Positions 16,561 to 24,227 of a DNA stretch of 38,779 nucleotides are shown in pieces (position 1 is the first letter of the stretch; every line of letters starts with the position of its first letter). The notes below the pieces were generated by a model. It was not told the DNA's origin, made no database searches, and saw only the letters and a list, made by a program, of their open reading frames with translations. The stretch comes from JBGSLA01 sp041740935 (GTDB taxonomy: Bacteria; Desulfobacterota; Desulfobaccia; Desulfobaccales; 0-14-0-80-60-11): NCBI GenBank assembly GCA_041740935.1, contig JBGSLA010000050.1, positions 1-38,779 of the forward strand. Direction: 5' to 3'. Made by a program: the position numbers and the translations under genes.

Positions 16561-17173
16561 TCCCGATCAACCAGATCTTCTGACCCCGGATCAACTCACT
16601 CACAAAGTGATGGCCTTCTTTCGCCTTTTGCTTGAATTCGGCAACCGGATAAACCACCGGGTTAATTTCCCGGCCCAGCTCTGATACCACCCCTCCCAAA
16701 GCCCTGGAGGCTTCCCGCAGGGTTATCCCTCCTACCAGGAAGATGTCGATATCGCTTTGGGCTGTTTCCTTCCCTTGGGCCAAGGAACCAAAGACGAAGG
16801 CCAGCTGCACCTTATCTGCGAAAGGCGCCAGGTCTTCTCGGAGGGTGTCCCCCAGTGCCACTGTCTTGATAAAAGCTCTTTTCAAATCTTCAAAGGCGGG
16901 GTGAGTCCGCTCGGCTTTATAATAAACCATGTTGCCGCGTCTGGTCTTGGTCACCAAACCGGCCCGTTCAATCCTTTTTAATGCCCGTTGGACCTGGCGC
17001 AGGACATTGCCGGTGGATTCGGCAATGCCTCGTTGATAAAACTCCTTTTCAGGATGAAGGAGAAACAGAGAAAGAACTTCAACCAGGGCAGGGTTGGGGA
17101 AAAGTTCAGCCAAGGTGGAAAGCTGACTACGTTTTGTCGTCGATTGACTACGTTTTGTCGTCACGCCGGGCAT
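16529..17173 (-). CDS. Winged-helix - MNT nucleotidyltransferase fusion
   Basis: About 214 residues from ATG 17173; the open frame extends to 17248 but the extra residues look non-coding. Residues about 20-90 form a winged helix ('FYQRGIAESTGNVLRQVQRALKRIERAGLV', then 'NMVYYK'), as in ArsR-like regulators. Residues about 120-200 form a minimal nucleotidyltransferase: FVFGSLAQGKE...SDIDIFLVG with the Gly-Ser and the Asp141/Asp143 metal pair. Proteins of this design are the antitoxin/regulator half of MNT-HEPN modules. The first codons contain a tandem 21-bp repeat (encoding TTKRSQS twice), and two AAAGGCCTTT palindromes lie in front, suggesting autoregulation. No strong ribosome site is visible. 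Confidence 0.8.
   Translation of the reverse strand: MPGVTTKRSQSTTKRSQLSTLAELFPNPALVEVLSLFLLHPEKEFYQRGIAESTGNVLRQVQRALKRIERAGLVTKTRRGNMVYYKAERTHPAFEDLKRAFIKTVALGDTLREDLAPFADKVQLAFVFGSLAQGKETAQSDIDIFLVGGITLREASRALGGVVSELGREINPVVYPVAEFKQKAKEGHHFVSELIRGQKIWLIGNEDELKRIIE
17125..17163. repeat. Tandem 21-bp repeat at the start of the MNT gene
   Basis: TGACTACGTTTTGTCGTC occurs twice in a row with 21-bp periodicity. Each copy is an imperfect dyad (GAC-AC ... GT-GTC). It lies within the first 17 codons of the MNT gene and could be a pair of operator sites for the encoded winged helix. Confidence 0.6.
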
Positions 17174-17205
17174 GAGAGAAATTAACCATAATGCCCGGAT
17201 TTTGT

Positions 17206-17274
17206 AAAGGCCTTTATAATCACTATTCCACACTAAAAGGGTGGCCACATAGGTTGCCGGCGTGAAAGGCCTTT
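17206..17274. promoter_or_regulatory. Twin AAAGGCCTTT palindromes upstream of the MNT-HEPN genes
   Basis: Perfect 10-bp palindromes at 17206-17215 and 17265-17274, 59 bp apart. The first overlaps a minus-strand TATAAA box (about 17212-17217) some 35 nt before ATG 17173, the position expected for a repressor site over the -10. Binding is inferred from symmetry and spacing only. Confidence 0.45.
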
Positions 17275-17555
17275 CTTAAAAAATGGAGGTCCGCTGAAAC
17301 CCTTGATTTACGGGCCTTTCAGAGAATGGAGGTTCACCCGGTGACCCCTGTTTGAACCCAACCTACTCGCCGACCTACTCGCCCTCCCGGGGGTCCTTCC
17401 AGCCTCTTTCCTTGTCAATCGGCCTTGAGTCAAAGGTTCCGCCTCCCGGCCAAAATACCTAGCGATTGTCTGAGCCGGGGGAGAGCGTTTCCTTTCCGCC
17501 CCTGGGGCCAAGAGCTACAATATAAGGTTATACCGAAAGGGGGAGAATTAAAAAT
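17275..17555. other. Intergenic; nothing firm seen
   Basis: About 280 nt between the MNT gene and the end of the ADP-ribosylglycohydrolase gene. A short tandem repeat (CCTACTCGCCGA then CCTACTCGCC, about 17360-17385) is the only structure noted. No gene or terminator can be supported. Confidence 0.3.
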
Positions 17556-18479
17556 TCACACAGTCGACGCAAACAGTTTCTCGGCCAAGGATACAATGAG
17601 ATCGTGATGGGCCAGTTTGGCCCGCCATTTTTCGGGAATCCCTCCCTCCCCGAAGAAAGCCCCCGCCAACTGGCCATAGACCGCTCCGGTGGTGTCGGCA
17701 TCATCACCCAGATTAACCGCCATCAGGCAGCCCTCTTGAAAGGAGGTGCCGTTGTATAAAGCCCAAAGTGCCGCCTCCAGGGAACGGACCACGTAACCGC
17801 TTCCCTGGATTTCCGGCGGCTGGCGGCGCTTGAAGGAGCCTAGGGCAATCTCGTCAATCGGGGGAACCAACGGGTATCTCTCCCAGTAGCCGGGGACGGG
17901 GCTGAAGCGCTCGCTCAAGAGTTCCTTTTTGCCAGCCCCGTTGACCGCACCCACGAGCAGTGCTCCCAAATACCTGCAGGCATCCACGCACACCGGCAGG
18001 CCGTGGGTGGTGCGGGAACTTTCCCCGGACAGGTGGATGGCTTGCTCGGGATGGCGGCCGAAAAACAGGGGCACGGGCGCAAGGCGCATGATGCTGCCGT
18101 TCCCGGCAGACCAGCGATCCGTGGAACCGCAGAAAGGCTCGCCTGTTTCCTCATAGCAATGCAATGCCTGGCGGATAGTGTTCCCGATGTCAAAACATTT
18201 TCCGGTGCTGCTCAGATGACCATGCCGATACCACTTAACGTACCGCTCCATTTGGTCTTTGGGGTCAAACCCGCGCCGCTCGATTAAACTCTCCACCAAG
18301 CAGAGAGCCATAGAGGTGTCATCGGTCCATTCCCCGGGCTTGAGGCGAAAGGGACCGCCGCCGACCATATCCTTAACGGGCGCATAGGTGCCGGGCTCTC
18401 GAAATTCCAAGGTGGTGCCCAGGGCATCACCCACCGCCAAACCCAGGAGGCTTCCACGATAGCGGTCAACTGTTTCCAT
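17556..18479 (-). CDS. ADP-ribosylglycohydrolase family protein (DraG/ARH-like)
   Basis: 307 residues, the usual size. ATG 18479 is chosen (GGAG upstream at about 12 nt); an in-frame GTG precedes it directly. The family hydrolyses ADP-ribose bonds on proteins, nucleic acids or small molecules with two Mg2+ ions. Signatures: GSLLGLAVGDALG near residue 10, EWTDDTSMAL with the metal-binding TDD at 52-54, 'TTHGLPVCVDACRYLGALL', and near the C-terminus NLGDDADTTGAVYGQLAGA carrying the second metal ligands. All expected acidic residues are present, so it should be active. It diverges from the MerR-VWA-ARPP-1 operon, a neighbourhood in which ARPP-1 proteins were originally noticed. The substrate is unknown. 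Confidence 0.92.
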   Translation of the reverse strand: METVDRYRGSLLGLAVGDALGTTLEFREPGTYAPVKDMVGGGPFRLKPGEWTDDTSMALCLVESLIERRGFDPKDQMERYVKWYRHGHLSSTGKCFDIGNTIRQALHCYEETGEPFCGSTDRWSAGNGSIMRLAPVPLFFGRHPEQAIHLSGESSRTTHGLPVCVDACRYLGALLVGAVNGAGKKELLSERFSPVPGYWERYPLVPPIDEIALGSFKRRQPPEIQGSGYVVRSLEAALWALYNGTSFQEGCLMAVNLGDDADTTGAVYGQLAGAFFGEGGIPEKWRAKLAHHDLIVSLAEKLFASTV

Positions 18480-18726
18480 CACCGGTCTCCATCAAAGGGT
18501 CTTGACCCTGAAAATTTCTCTTCCTGCCACCAGAGCCTATGGGCCGCGGCTAGCAGTTCATAAGCCCTGCCATCGTCTTGCAAAATCCAGTTTATCAGGA
18601 AAGCTTGACCCCCTCAAATGAGTCTTTTTCCCCACATGCCTTTGCGGTTGGAATGACTTGAAAGTTTGCGGCAACGGGCCTGAATCAGGACTCAGAAAAA
18701 ATTCCAAAAATTATTCACCATAACTG
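18480..18726. other. Divergent intergenic region
   Basis: Separates the glycohydrolase gene from the MerR-led operon. The right end carries the operon promoter (18727-18755). No consensus promoter is obvious for the leftward gene. No coding sequence is seen. Confidence 0.4.
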
Positions 18727-18755
18727 TTGACATGGTTACTGATTGATTATATATT
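18727..18755 (+). promoter_or_regulatory. Near-consensus sigma70 promoter of the MerR-VWA-ARPP-1 operon
   Basis: TTGACA (18727-18732), a 17-nt spacer, then TATATT (18750-18755), 11 of 12 consensus bases. The predicted transcript start is about 18761-18763, i.e. on the ATG at 18762, and no ribosome-binding site precedes that ATG. This implies a leaderless mRNA. Confidence 0.75.
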
Positions 18756-18761
18756 GAAAAC

Positions 18762-19517
18762 ATGAAATTTTTTGAGGCCAAAACCGAACTCGAAAAGCAC
18801 CGGGGCCGGGCTGACATCAGGCTGGACGAGGTCGTGGAGATAACCAATCACTTGATCGGGCTGGTGGTCCCCGAGCAGCCCAGTGACCGGGTGGCCGAGA
18901 CTCTGAACGAGCGCACCCTGCGGTATTACATCACCGAGGGCCTGATCGACCGGCCCCTGGGCAAGGAAGGCACCGCAGCGCTCTACGGCTACCGCCACCT
19001 CCTGCAGGCCTTGATCGTCAAGGCCCTTCAGGGGGCCTATCTTCCCATAAAACGCATCAAAGAGATCCTGGCCGGCAAAAATGACCGGGAACTGGAGGCC
19101 GTGCTGGCCTGCCAGACTTTGGAAATGCCGGAGGGCGATCTTGGCTCGGGACCGTTGGACGCGATGCTGGCCGAGTCCCAGGGAATGGACGTCAACTTGG
19201 CGCGGCAGAAAGCTTTGAATTATCTGGATTTTCTCGACACACCTCATGAGCCTCCTGCCCTTGGCGATGAGATGCTCGACACGCCGCCGTTCCTTGGTCA
19301 AGAGGTCAAGCTCTTGAGGTATGGTCACGGCTTTATTAGACGCCGTGGAATTTTAAATCAAGAAGGTCCAGTCACCAACACTTGGGAACGTTTTTCCCTG
19401 GAGGACGGCATCGAACTCCATGTCAGAGCTGATCGACTGAAGGGGCTGCGGAGCAGTGAAATCAAAAGGATCCTGGAGAGACTGCTCAATCTTCTAAAAA
19501 TCAAAAAGCAACAGTAA
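18762..19517 (+). CDS. MerR-like transcriptional regulator
   Basis: 251 residues. A MerR-type winged helix is visible at about 25-105: 'LNERTLRYYITEGLIDRP', 'YGYRHLLQALIVKALQG', 'LPIKRIKEILAG'. The first 20 residues precede the usual MerR start. The remainder has no metal-binding Cys pair. A C-terminal segment ('PVTNTWERFSLEDGIELHVRAD' then a basic helical tail) resembles a small ligand-binding or dimer module and is found in regulators heading VWA operons. It is the first gene of a tight operon (28 nt to the VWA gene). The ATG lies at the expected transcription start, so the protein may bind its own promoter. Regulator identity is good; the signal is unknown. Confidence 0.8.
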   Translation: MKFFEAKTELEKHRGRADIRLDEVVEITNHLIGLVVPEQPSDRVAETLNERTLRYYITEGLIDRPLGKEGTAALYGYRHLLQALIVKALQGAYLPIKRIKEILAGKNDRELEAVLACQTLEMPEGDLGSGPLDAMLAESQGMDVNLARQKALNYLDFLDTPHEPPALGDEMLDTPPFLGQEVKLLRYGHGFIRRRGILNQEGPVTNTWERFSLEDGIELHVRADRLKGLRSSEIKRILERLLNLLKIKKQQ

Positions 19518-19545
19518 GTTACCAGAAAAATACGGGGGTGGCCGA

Positions 19546-20826
19546 ATGAACCAAGCAAGCAGACCAGACATTGTCATCATCCCTCTCGCCGAGAAAGCTC
19601 GGGCTGAGGGGCCCTCGGAGATGGATTTCCTGGTGCGTCTCACGGTTCCTGAAATCCCCATGGCCGGCGACCGTCCGCGCCTTAACCTCGGGCTGGGGCT
19701 GGACCGGTCGGGCAGCATGAGCGGCAGGAAGTTGAAGAATGCCAAAAAGGCGGCCGGCTACTGCGTTGATCAACTGATGGCTGAAGACCTGGTCAGCGTT
19801 GTCACATTCGACGACCGGGTAGAGGTCCTGGTCCCACCCACACCAGGAAGTGAGCGGCACAGAATCAAGGAGACCCTTGAGACGGTCAGGTCCGGGGGAA
19901 CCACCGCGCTCCATGCCGCCTGGGTAACCGGCGGGAAAAAGGTGGCCGAAAACCTCGACCCCCACTCTATAAACCGGGTCATCCTGCTGACGGACGGCCT
20001 GGCCAATGTGGGAGAGACCGATCCCCAGGTCTTCGTCAGCCAGGCTGAAGGACTATTTCGCCGGGGCCTTTCCACGACGACCATCGGGGTCGGCAATGAT
20101 TTCCATGAAGATCTGCTGGTGGCCATGGCCAAGGCCGCGGGAGGCAACAGCTGGTTTGTGGAAGGCCCTGAAGACTTCCAGAGAATTTTCGAAACCGAAA
20201 TGGGCGGGCTCCTGAGGGAGGTTTGCACCAAGGTGAGTCTGGGCCTTGATCCTGCTGAAGGCGTCAAAATCCAGGACGTCCTCAATGATTTTGATCGCAC
20301 CAGCACGGGAAAATATCGGCTTCCCAACCTCCTGGCCGGGGAGTGCCTGGATGTCCTGGTGCGGGTGCTCCTGCCCGGAGGCCGGCCAGGGCAGGCGCCG
20401 GTTTTCCGGGCCACCGTGGGATGGGCTGCTCCAGGGAGCGCAGAGCGGCGCTATGCCCACCAGGAGGCTTTTATTGCTTACGTTCCCGCAGATGAGGCAG
20501 CAACCCAGGAGCAACACCGAGAGGTGGTGAAGATCAGGCAGCTCCTGGGTTCAGCCCGGGCCCGGCGTCAGGCCATGGCCGAAATGGATGCGGGGGAACT
20601 TGATGCAGCCCGGGAAACTCTCGGAAGGGAGGTTCAAATTTCTCTCGTGCTCAATCAGACCATCCGGGCTCCTGAACTGGCCCAGGACTCACAGGAACTC
20701 GACATCCTCCTGAAAGGCATGGAAGACAGCACGGACTTGAAAGTCACCCGGAAAAGGATGGCCTACGAAAGCCTGTACCGGCAGCGCGGCCGGAAAACTT
20801 CTCCGCCCAAAAAGGAACAGAGCTGA
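19546..20826 (+). CDS. VWA (von Willebrand factor A) domain protein with intact MIDAS
   Basis: 426 residues. The VWA fold spans about 45-215. The metal-ion-dependent adhesion site is complete: DRSGSMSG (Asp53, Ser55, Ser57), Thr119/Thr120 in SGGTTAL, and Asp150 in ILLTDGLANVG. The C-terminal half carries a beta-rich segment ('LDVLVRVLLPGG') and a helical end (330-400), and finishes in a basic tail. No signal peptide or membrane segment is visible, so it is cytosolic. Cytosolic VWA proteins usually act as scaffolds or with AAA+ or ADP-ribose-linked partners. The gene is 10 nt from the ARPP-1 gene, which implies a complex or shared pathway. The exact function is unknown. Confidence 0.88.
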   Translation: MNQASRPDIVIIPLAEKARAEGPSEMDFLVRLTVPEIPMAGDRPRLNLGLGLDRSGSMSGRKLKNAKKAAGYCVDQLMAEDLVSVVTFDDRVEVLVPPTPGSERHRIKETLETVRSGGTTALHAAWVTGGKKVAENLDPHSINRVILLTDGLANVGETDPQVFVSQAEGLFRRGLSTTTIGVGNDFHEDLLVAMAKAAGGNSWFVEGPEDFQRIFETEMGGLLREVCTKVSLGLDPAEGVKIQDVLNDFDRTSTGKYRLPNLLAGECLDVLVRVLLPGGRPGQAPVFRATVGWAAPGSAERRYAHQEAFIAYVPADEAATQEQHREVVKIRQLLGSARARRQAMAEMDAGELDAARETLGREVQISLVLNQTIRAPELAQDSQELDILLKGMEDSTDLKVTRKRMAYESLYRQRGRKTSPPKKEQS

Positions 20827-20836
20827 GGGAGGGACC

Positions 20837-21823
20837 ATGCTGGTGCGAGTCAAGGATATCCTTCTGGCCCTCGAGATGGGTTCAGGGCTAAGTCATCAAA
20901 ACTTGTCGATGTTTCCTTTGTTCGGCGGCGCCGCCCCTGGTTTGGCATATTTCTCCCTTGATGAGGCCCTGGGGCGTCGGCTCCTTGAGGTCACCGAGGT
21001 GAGCGATAGCGGGGATGTGCCGAACCTGAAGGTGACAAACAAAGGGGAGATGCCCATTTTGATCCTGGCGGGGGAGGAGGTGGTGGGGGCCAAGCAGAAT
21101 CGCCTGGTCAATGCCACCTTCCTGCTGGCGGGCCTGACTTCGATCGTCATGCCGGTTTCCTGCGTGGAGCAGGGCCGCTGGCACTACCGGGGGAAAAAGT
21201 TCCAAAGCGAAAGGCGGATGTCCTCGCCCCAACTTCGCTCCAAGGTCGAGGAGGATGTCTACTGCGCAGTATTAGAGCAAAGGGGATTCCGGGCGAACCA
21301 GTCCCGGGTGTGGGACGAAATTTCCAACAAGATGAGTCGGATGGAAGTTCAATCTGACACCATGGCCATAGCTGATTTGTACAAATCGTATGACGACCAG
21401 CTGCGGCAATACACCGAGAGTTTCAGGCAGGCTGAGCGTCAACAGGGATTGATCATGGCCATCAACGGCCGGGTTGCGGGCCTGGAGCTCTTCGATTCCC
21501 CAGAAAATTTATCAAAATATTTCAACAAGTTGATCGCAAGCTACGCCCTGGACGCCATCGATCTGAAAGAGGGGGCGCGGCCAACCAACGGGCTTGAAGA
21601 CCGGGCCAGGGCCTGGATTGCGGAGTTGATGGAGGTTCCCGTGCACACCCATGCCTCCCTGGGCCTGGGCTACGATATCCGCCTCGAGGCCGAACACACT
21701 GCCGGTTCCGGCCTGTTGCACGAAAACTCGGTGCTCTATCTATCGGCCTTCGCTTTAGCCGAACCCGGTAATCCCAAAGAGGACGCGGGCTTGGCAAGGT
21801 TTGGCCTGAGACGGCGCTTGTAA
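20837..21823 (+). CDS. ARPP-1 domain protein
   Basis: 328 residues; starts at ATG 20837 behind GAGGGAGGG. The sequence matches the ARPP-1 family (named for recurrent gene neighbourhoods with ADP-ribosylglycohydrolases and rhodanese-phosphatase proteins). Recognisable parts are 'LTVTNKGEMPILILAGEEVVGAKQNR' (in this copy LKVTNKGEMP then GEEVVGAKQNR), 'VSCVEQGRWHY', and the late 'LGLGYDIRLE' and 'HENSVLYLSAF'. The GEE and CVEQGRW segments look like active-site or ligand-pocket residues, but no chemistry has been shown. It is the last gene of the MerR-VWA-ARPP-1 operon, followed 26 nt later by a strong hairpin. The divergent glycohydrolase supports a link to ADP-ribose or NAD metabolism. Confidence 0.8.
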   Translation: MLVRVKDILLALEMGSGLSHQNLSMFPLFGGAAPGLAYFSLDEALGRRLLEVTEVSDSGDVPNLKVTNKGEMPILILAGEEVVGAKQNRLVNATFLLAGLTSIVMPVSCVEQGRWHYRGKKFQSERRMSSPQLRSKVEEDVYCAVLEQRGFRANQSRVWDEISNKMSRMEVQSDTMAIADLYKSYDDQLRQYTESFRQAERQQGLIMAINGRVAGLELFDSPENLSKYFNKLIASYALDAIDLKEGARPTNGLEDRARAWIAELMEVPVHTHASLGLGYDIRLEAEHTAGSGLLHENSVLYLSAFALAEPGNPKEDAGLARFGLRRRL

Positions 21824-21848
21824 GATATTATCATTGATTCGGGAAGGA

Positions 21849-21883
21849 CGGCGGAGCCCGGAGATTTTTATCGGGCTCCGCCG
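21849..21883 (+). terminator. Hairpin terminator after the ARPP-1 operon
   Basis: A perfect 12-bp stem, CGGCGGAGCCCG (21849-21860) with CGGGCTCCGCCG (21872-21883), and an 11-nt loop. Only a weak T-rich tail follows (CTGTTGGTTT), so it may work as a terminator or as a 3' mRNA-stabilising stem. Confidence 0.65.
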
Positions 21884-22378
21884 CTGTTGGTTTAAACGGC
21901 ATGCAGAAATTACCCAACTTCAGGACAAAGGGATGGATTCAGATATTCAGACCATATCCGATATTTTTTAGAAATATCAATAAGTTTCTCATGTGGCAAG
22001 TGATGTAGCATTTGCTCTCCGCAATAAAAAAGGCAGCTCCAAGTGGACCCTACTTTGGAATCCGATGATGATTATGATGATGGCAACATCCTCTTAACCT
22101 GGATTATGCCGCAGTAAAAGGCGGTGCTGGCCTGGGGTTTTTAAACCTCCTGGTTTTTAGGCATCTGGGTTCTGAGGGACAGGTCGGCCTGAAATCAGGA
22201 AGAAATTGATTCTGCGCCCCGATTTGTGCTATTTTGCCGACTGCCAGAAGACTTAGCTTAGAGAAAATGACCGTTTGGGAGGTTTTACTCGGTCACCGGG
22301 GCTCCAAAGACCATTTGGGGACGCAGAGCCAAGGCTGCCGCATAATCTCGGATTGAGGAACTACATTACACGGTATGA
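21884..22378. other. Intergenic before the AT-rich membrane gene
   Basis: About 495 nt. It drops in GC content toward the right and contains a structured, riboswitch-like segment at 22291-22345 (see separate entry). No protein-coding frame is supported. Confidence 0.4.
22291..22345 (+). ncRNA. Possible GEMM (c-di-GMP-I type) riboswitch-like segment
   Basis: GGGGACGCAGAGCC (22317-22330) matches the conserved GGGACGCAAAGCC core of GEMM riboswitches at 12 of 13 positions and is preceded by a small CCAAA/TTTGG hairpin where GEMM has its first stem. However, the second arm is very short and the hairpin loop is not GNRA, so this may be a degenerate copy or coincidence. It lies about 35-60 nt upstream of the start of the membrane-protein gene. 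Confidence 0.25.
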
Positions 22379-24076
22379 ATGGCGATGAATAGCTTATCAA
22401 GGAAAACAATAAGTTCTCCTATCGGAGTTTTCCTTTTAGTTAGCCTCTTTTATATTGTTATCATAGTTATCTACTTTCATCCATTTTTCGTTAATTTCAC
22501 TAGTTCTCTCATCGGACCGCCAGAAGACAATATGATGGATTTTTGGAATAATTGGTATAGTCAAGTTATATTAGATAGTGATCCGAGAGGTTTCTTTAGA
22601 ACGAATTTAATATTATATCCAGAGGGCACATCATTATATTATCACCCATTTACATACTCTAATATTATTATCCTGTATCTTATAAGAAAAATATTATTAT
22701 TGCCAATAAATATTTCTTTACTTGTAGGCTTGCATAACGGACTACTGCTATTATCTTTTTATTTTGCAGCAGTCGGTGCATTTTATTTGACACGTCGATT
22801 TACCAAAAACATATTATCAGCTTTCGTAGGTGGATTCATTTTTGCGTTTAGTCCATTTCACACCGCACACCTTTTGCATCACATGCATGTGTCAACAATA
22901 CAATATATCCCATTTTTTCTGATTTGTTTCTTTCGTTTTGATGATACTGGAAAAGTTAGATATCTGGCAGGGTCGATTATATTTTATTTCTTATCTACAT
23001 TATCTTGCTGGTATTATTTAGTTTATACAGGATTTTTTATGGCATTTTACTATTTATTTAGAGTAATTGAACAAAGACGAATATTTATAAGTAGATTATT
23101 CTGGTTGATACTTGTTAATGCTATTGGAGTAATTATTCTCCTTTTGCCACTCCTTATCCCGATGATATCGTTGGGGGCCAAGCGCAGTATGTACAAAATT
23201 GGTCAGCCTGATGTATTTGTCGCTGATCTAGCCGGTTACATCGTCTTTCATCCATATCACCTTTTATCAAGTGTTTCACAGCCGATATGGTCTCATTTTC
23301 AGGGGAATATATGGGAGATGACGGTTTATCTCGGACTGGTCAATATAGGATTATTTATATGGGTTTTTATTAATCGGCATCGCTTCAAGATTAAAGAAAT
23401 GAACTTTGTATTATGGGGAATGATCTTTTTCATGATAATTGCAAGCGGTCCATATCTTCGTATTCTGGGTGAAAAAACTATTCCTTTCCCAGGTGCGATT
23501 ATTGCGGCTGTCCCTTTCATTAAGCATGTACGTACTCCGTCTCGAGCTGTGGTGTTTGTGTACCTTTTTCTGGGCATCGGCGTAGGACTGGCGATTGACG
23601 CGATAATAGACCATTACTCGAATAAAAAAAGCACATTGGTTATTTTCATGGCATGTATCCTATTATTAATATTTATGGACTTTTTCCCTGCGAGACTTGA
23701 ATCTACAGTAGTAGGATGTTCAGAAGCCTACAATATTATCAATCAAGATCCCGATGATGATTTCGCAATACTTGATTTACCTAAAGGATATAATGAAGGA
23801 AATCAGCATATGATGTTTCAGGCAGCTTGTCATGGAAGGCCAATTGTCACAGGTACAGCACCGAGAGACAGGAAACATAATTTGATTGATATATTAGAAA
23901 GAGAAGATATGGCAAAACAAAGAGAGCAACTTATGAAAAATAAGGTTAAATATATCATTTTACATAAACAAATTATAAAACACAAACTAAGCTTAAAGGA
24001 TATTGAAGATTATACTTCCAACTATACTACAATATATAATGATGATGAAAATATAGTTCTTCGTGTTTATGAATGA
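22379..24076 (+). CDS. Polytopic membrane protein, GT-C/YfhO-like, AT-rich
   Basis: 565 residues with about 11-12 hydrophobic segments from residue 17 to 450, followed by a soluble C-terminal domain ('DFAILDLPKGYNEGNQ', 'ACHGRPIVTGTAPR'). The first outer loop has a membrane-proximal acidic pair (PPEDNMMDFWNNWY), where GT-C glycosyltransferases keep catalytic or metal-binding residues. The layout resembles YfhO and other lipid-linked-sugar-using membrane enzymes; no exact family is recognised. The gene is about 33 % GC by eye against about 60 % around it, with AT-rich codons throughout, indicating recent transfer into the polysaccharide region. The start may be ATG 22379 or 22385; no ribosome site is close. 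Confidence 0.75.
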   Translation: MAMNSLSRKTISSPIGVFLLVSLFYIVIIVIYFHPFFVNFTSSLIGPPEDNMMDFWNNWYSQVILDSDPRGFFRTNLILYPEGTSLYYHPFTYSNIIILYLIRKILLLPINISLLVGLHNGLLLLSFYFAAVGAFYLTRRFTKNILSAFVGGFIFAFSPFHTAHLLHHMHVSTIQYIPFFLICFFRFDDTGKVRYLAGSIIFYFLSTLSCWYYLVYTGFFMAFYYLFRVIEQRRIFISRLFWLILVNAIGVIILLLPLLIPMISLGAKRSMYKIGQPDVFVADLAGYIVFHPYHLLSSVSQPIWSHFQGNIWEMTVYLGLVNIGLFIWVFINRHRFKIKEMNFVLWGMIFFMIIASGPYLRILGEKTIPFPGAIIAAVPFIKHVRTPSRAVVFVYLFLGIGVGLAIDAIIDHYSNKKSTLVIFMACILLLIFMDFFPARLESTVVGCSEAYNIINQDPDDDFAILDLPKGYNEGNQHMMFQAACHGRPIVTGTAPRDRKHNLIDILEREDMAKQREQLMKNKVKYIILHKQIIKHKLSLKDIEDYTSNYTTIYNDDENIVLRVYE

Positions 24077-24227
24077 TAGCAGGAGAAACCATAAACGCGG
24101 ACCGTGGCCACGGAGCGGTTTGGTGGCGATGATTGAGCTCAAGGGTTTGGTTGTGGGAGGTGGTCTTTCTCATGATGGCCGGCAGCGCCCCAGGGTTGGA
24201 AATCCTTCTCGGTTTCCTTGATCCGGA

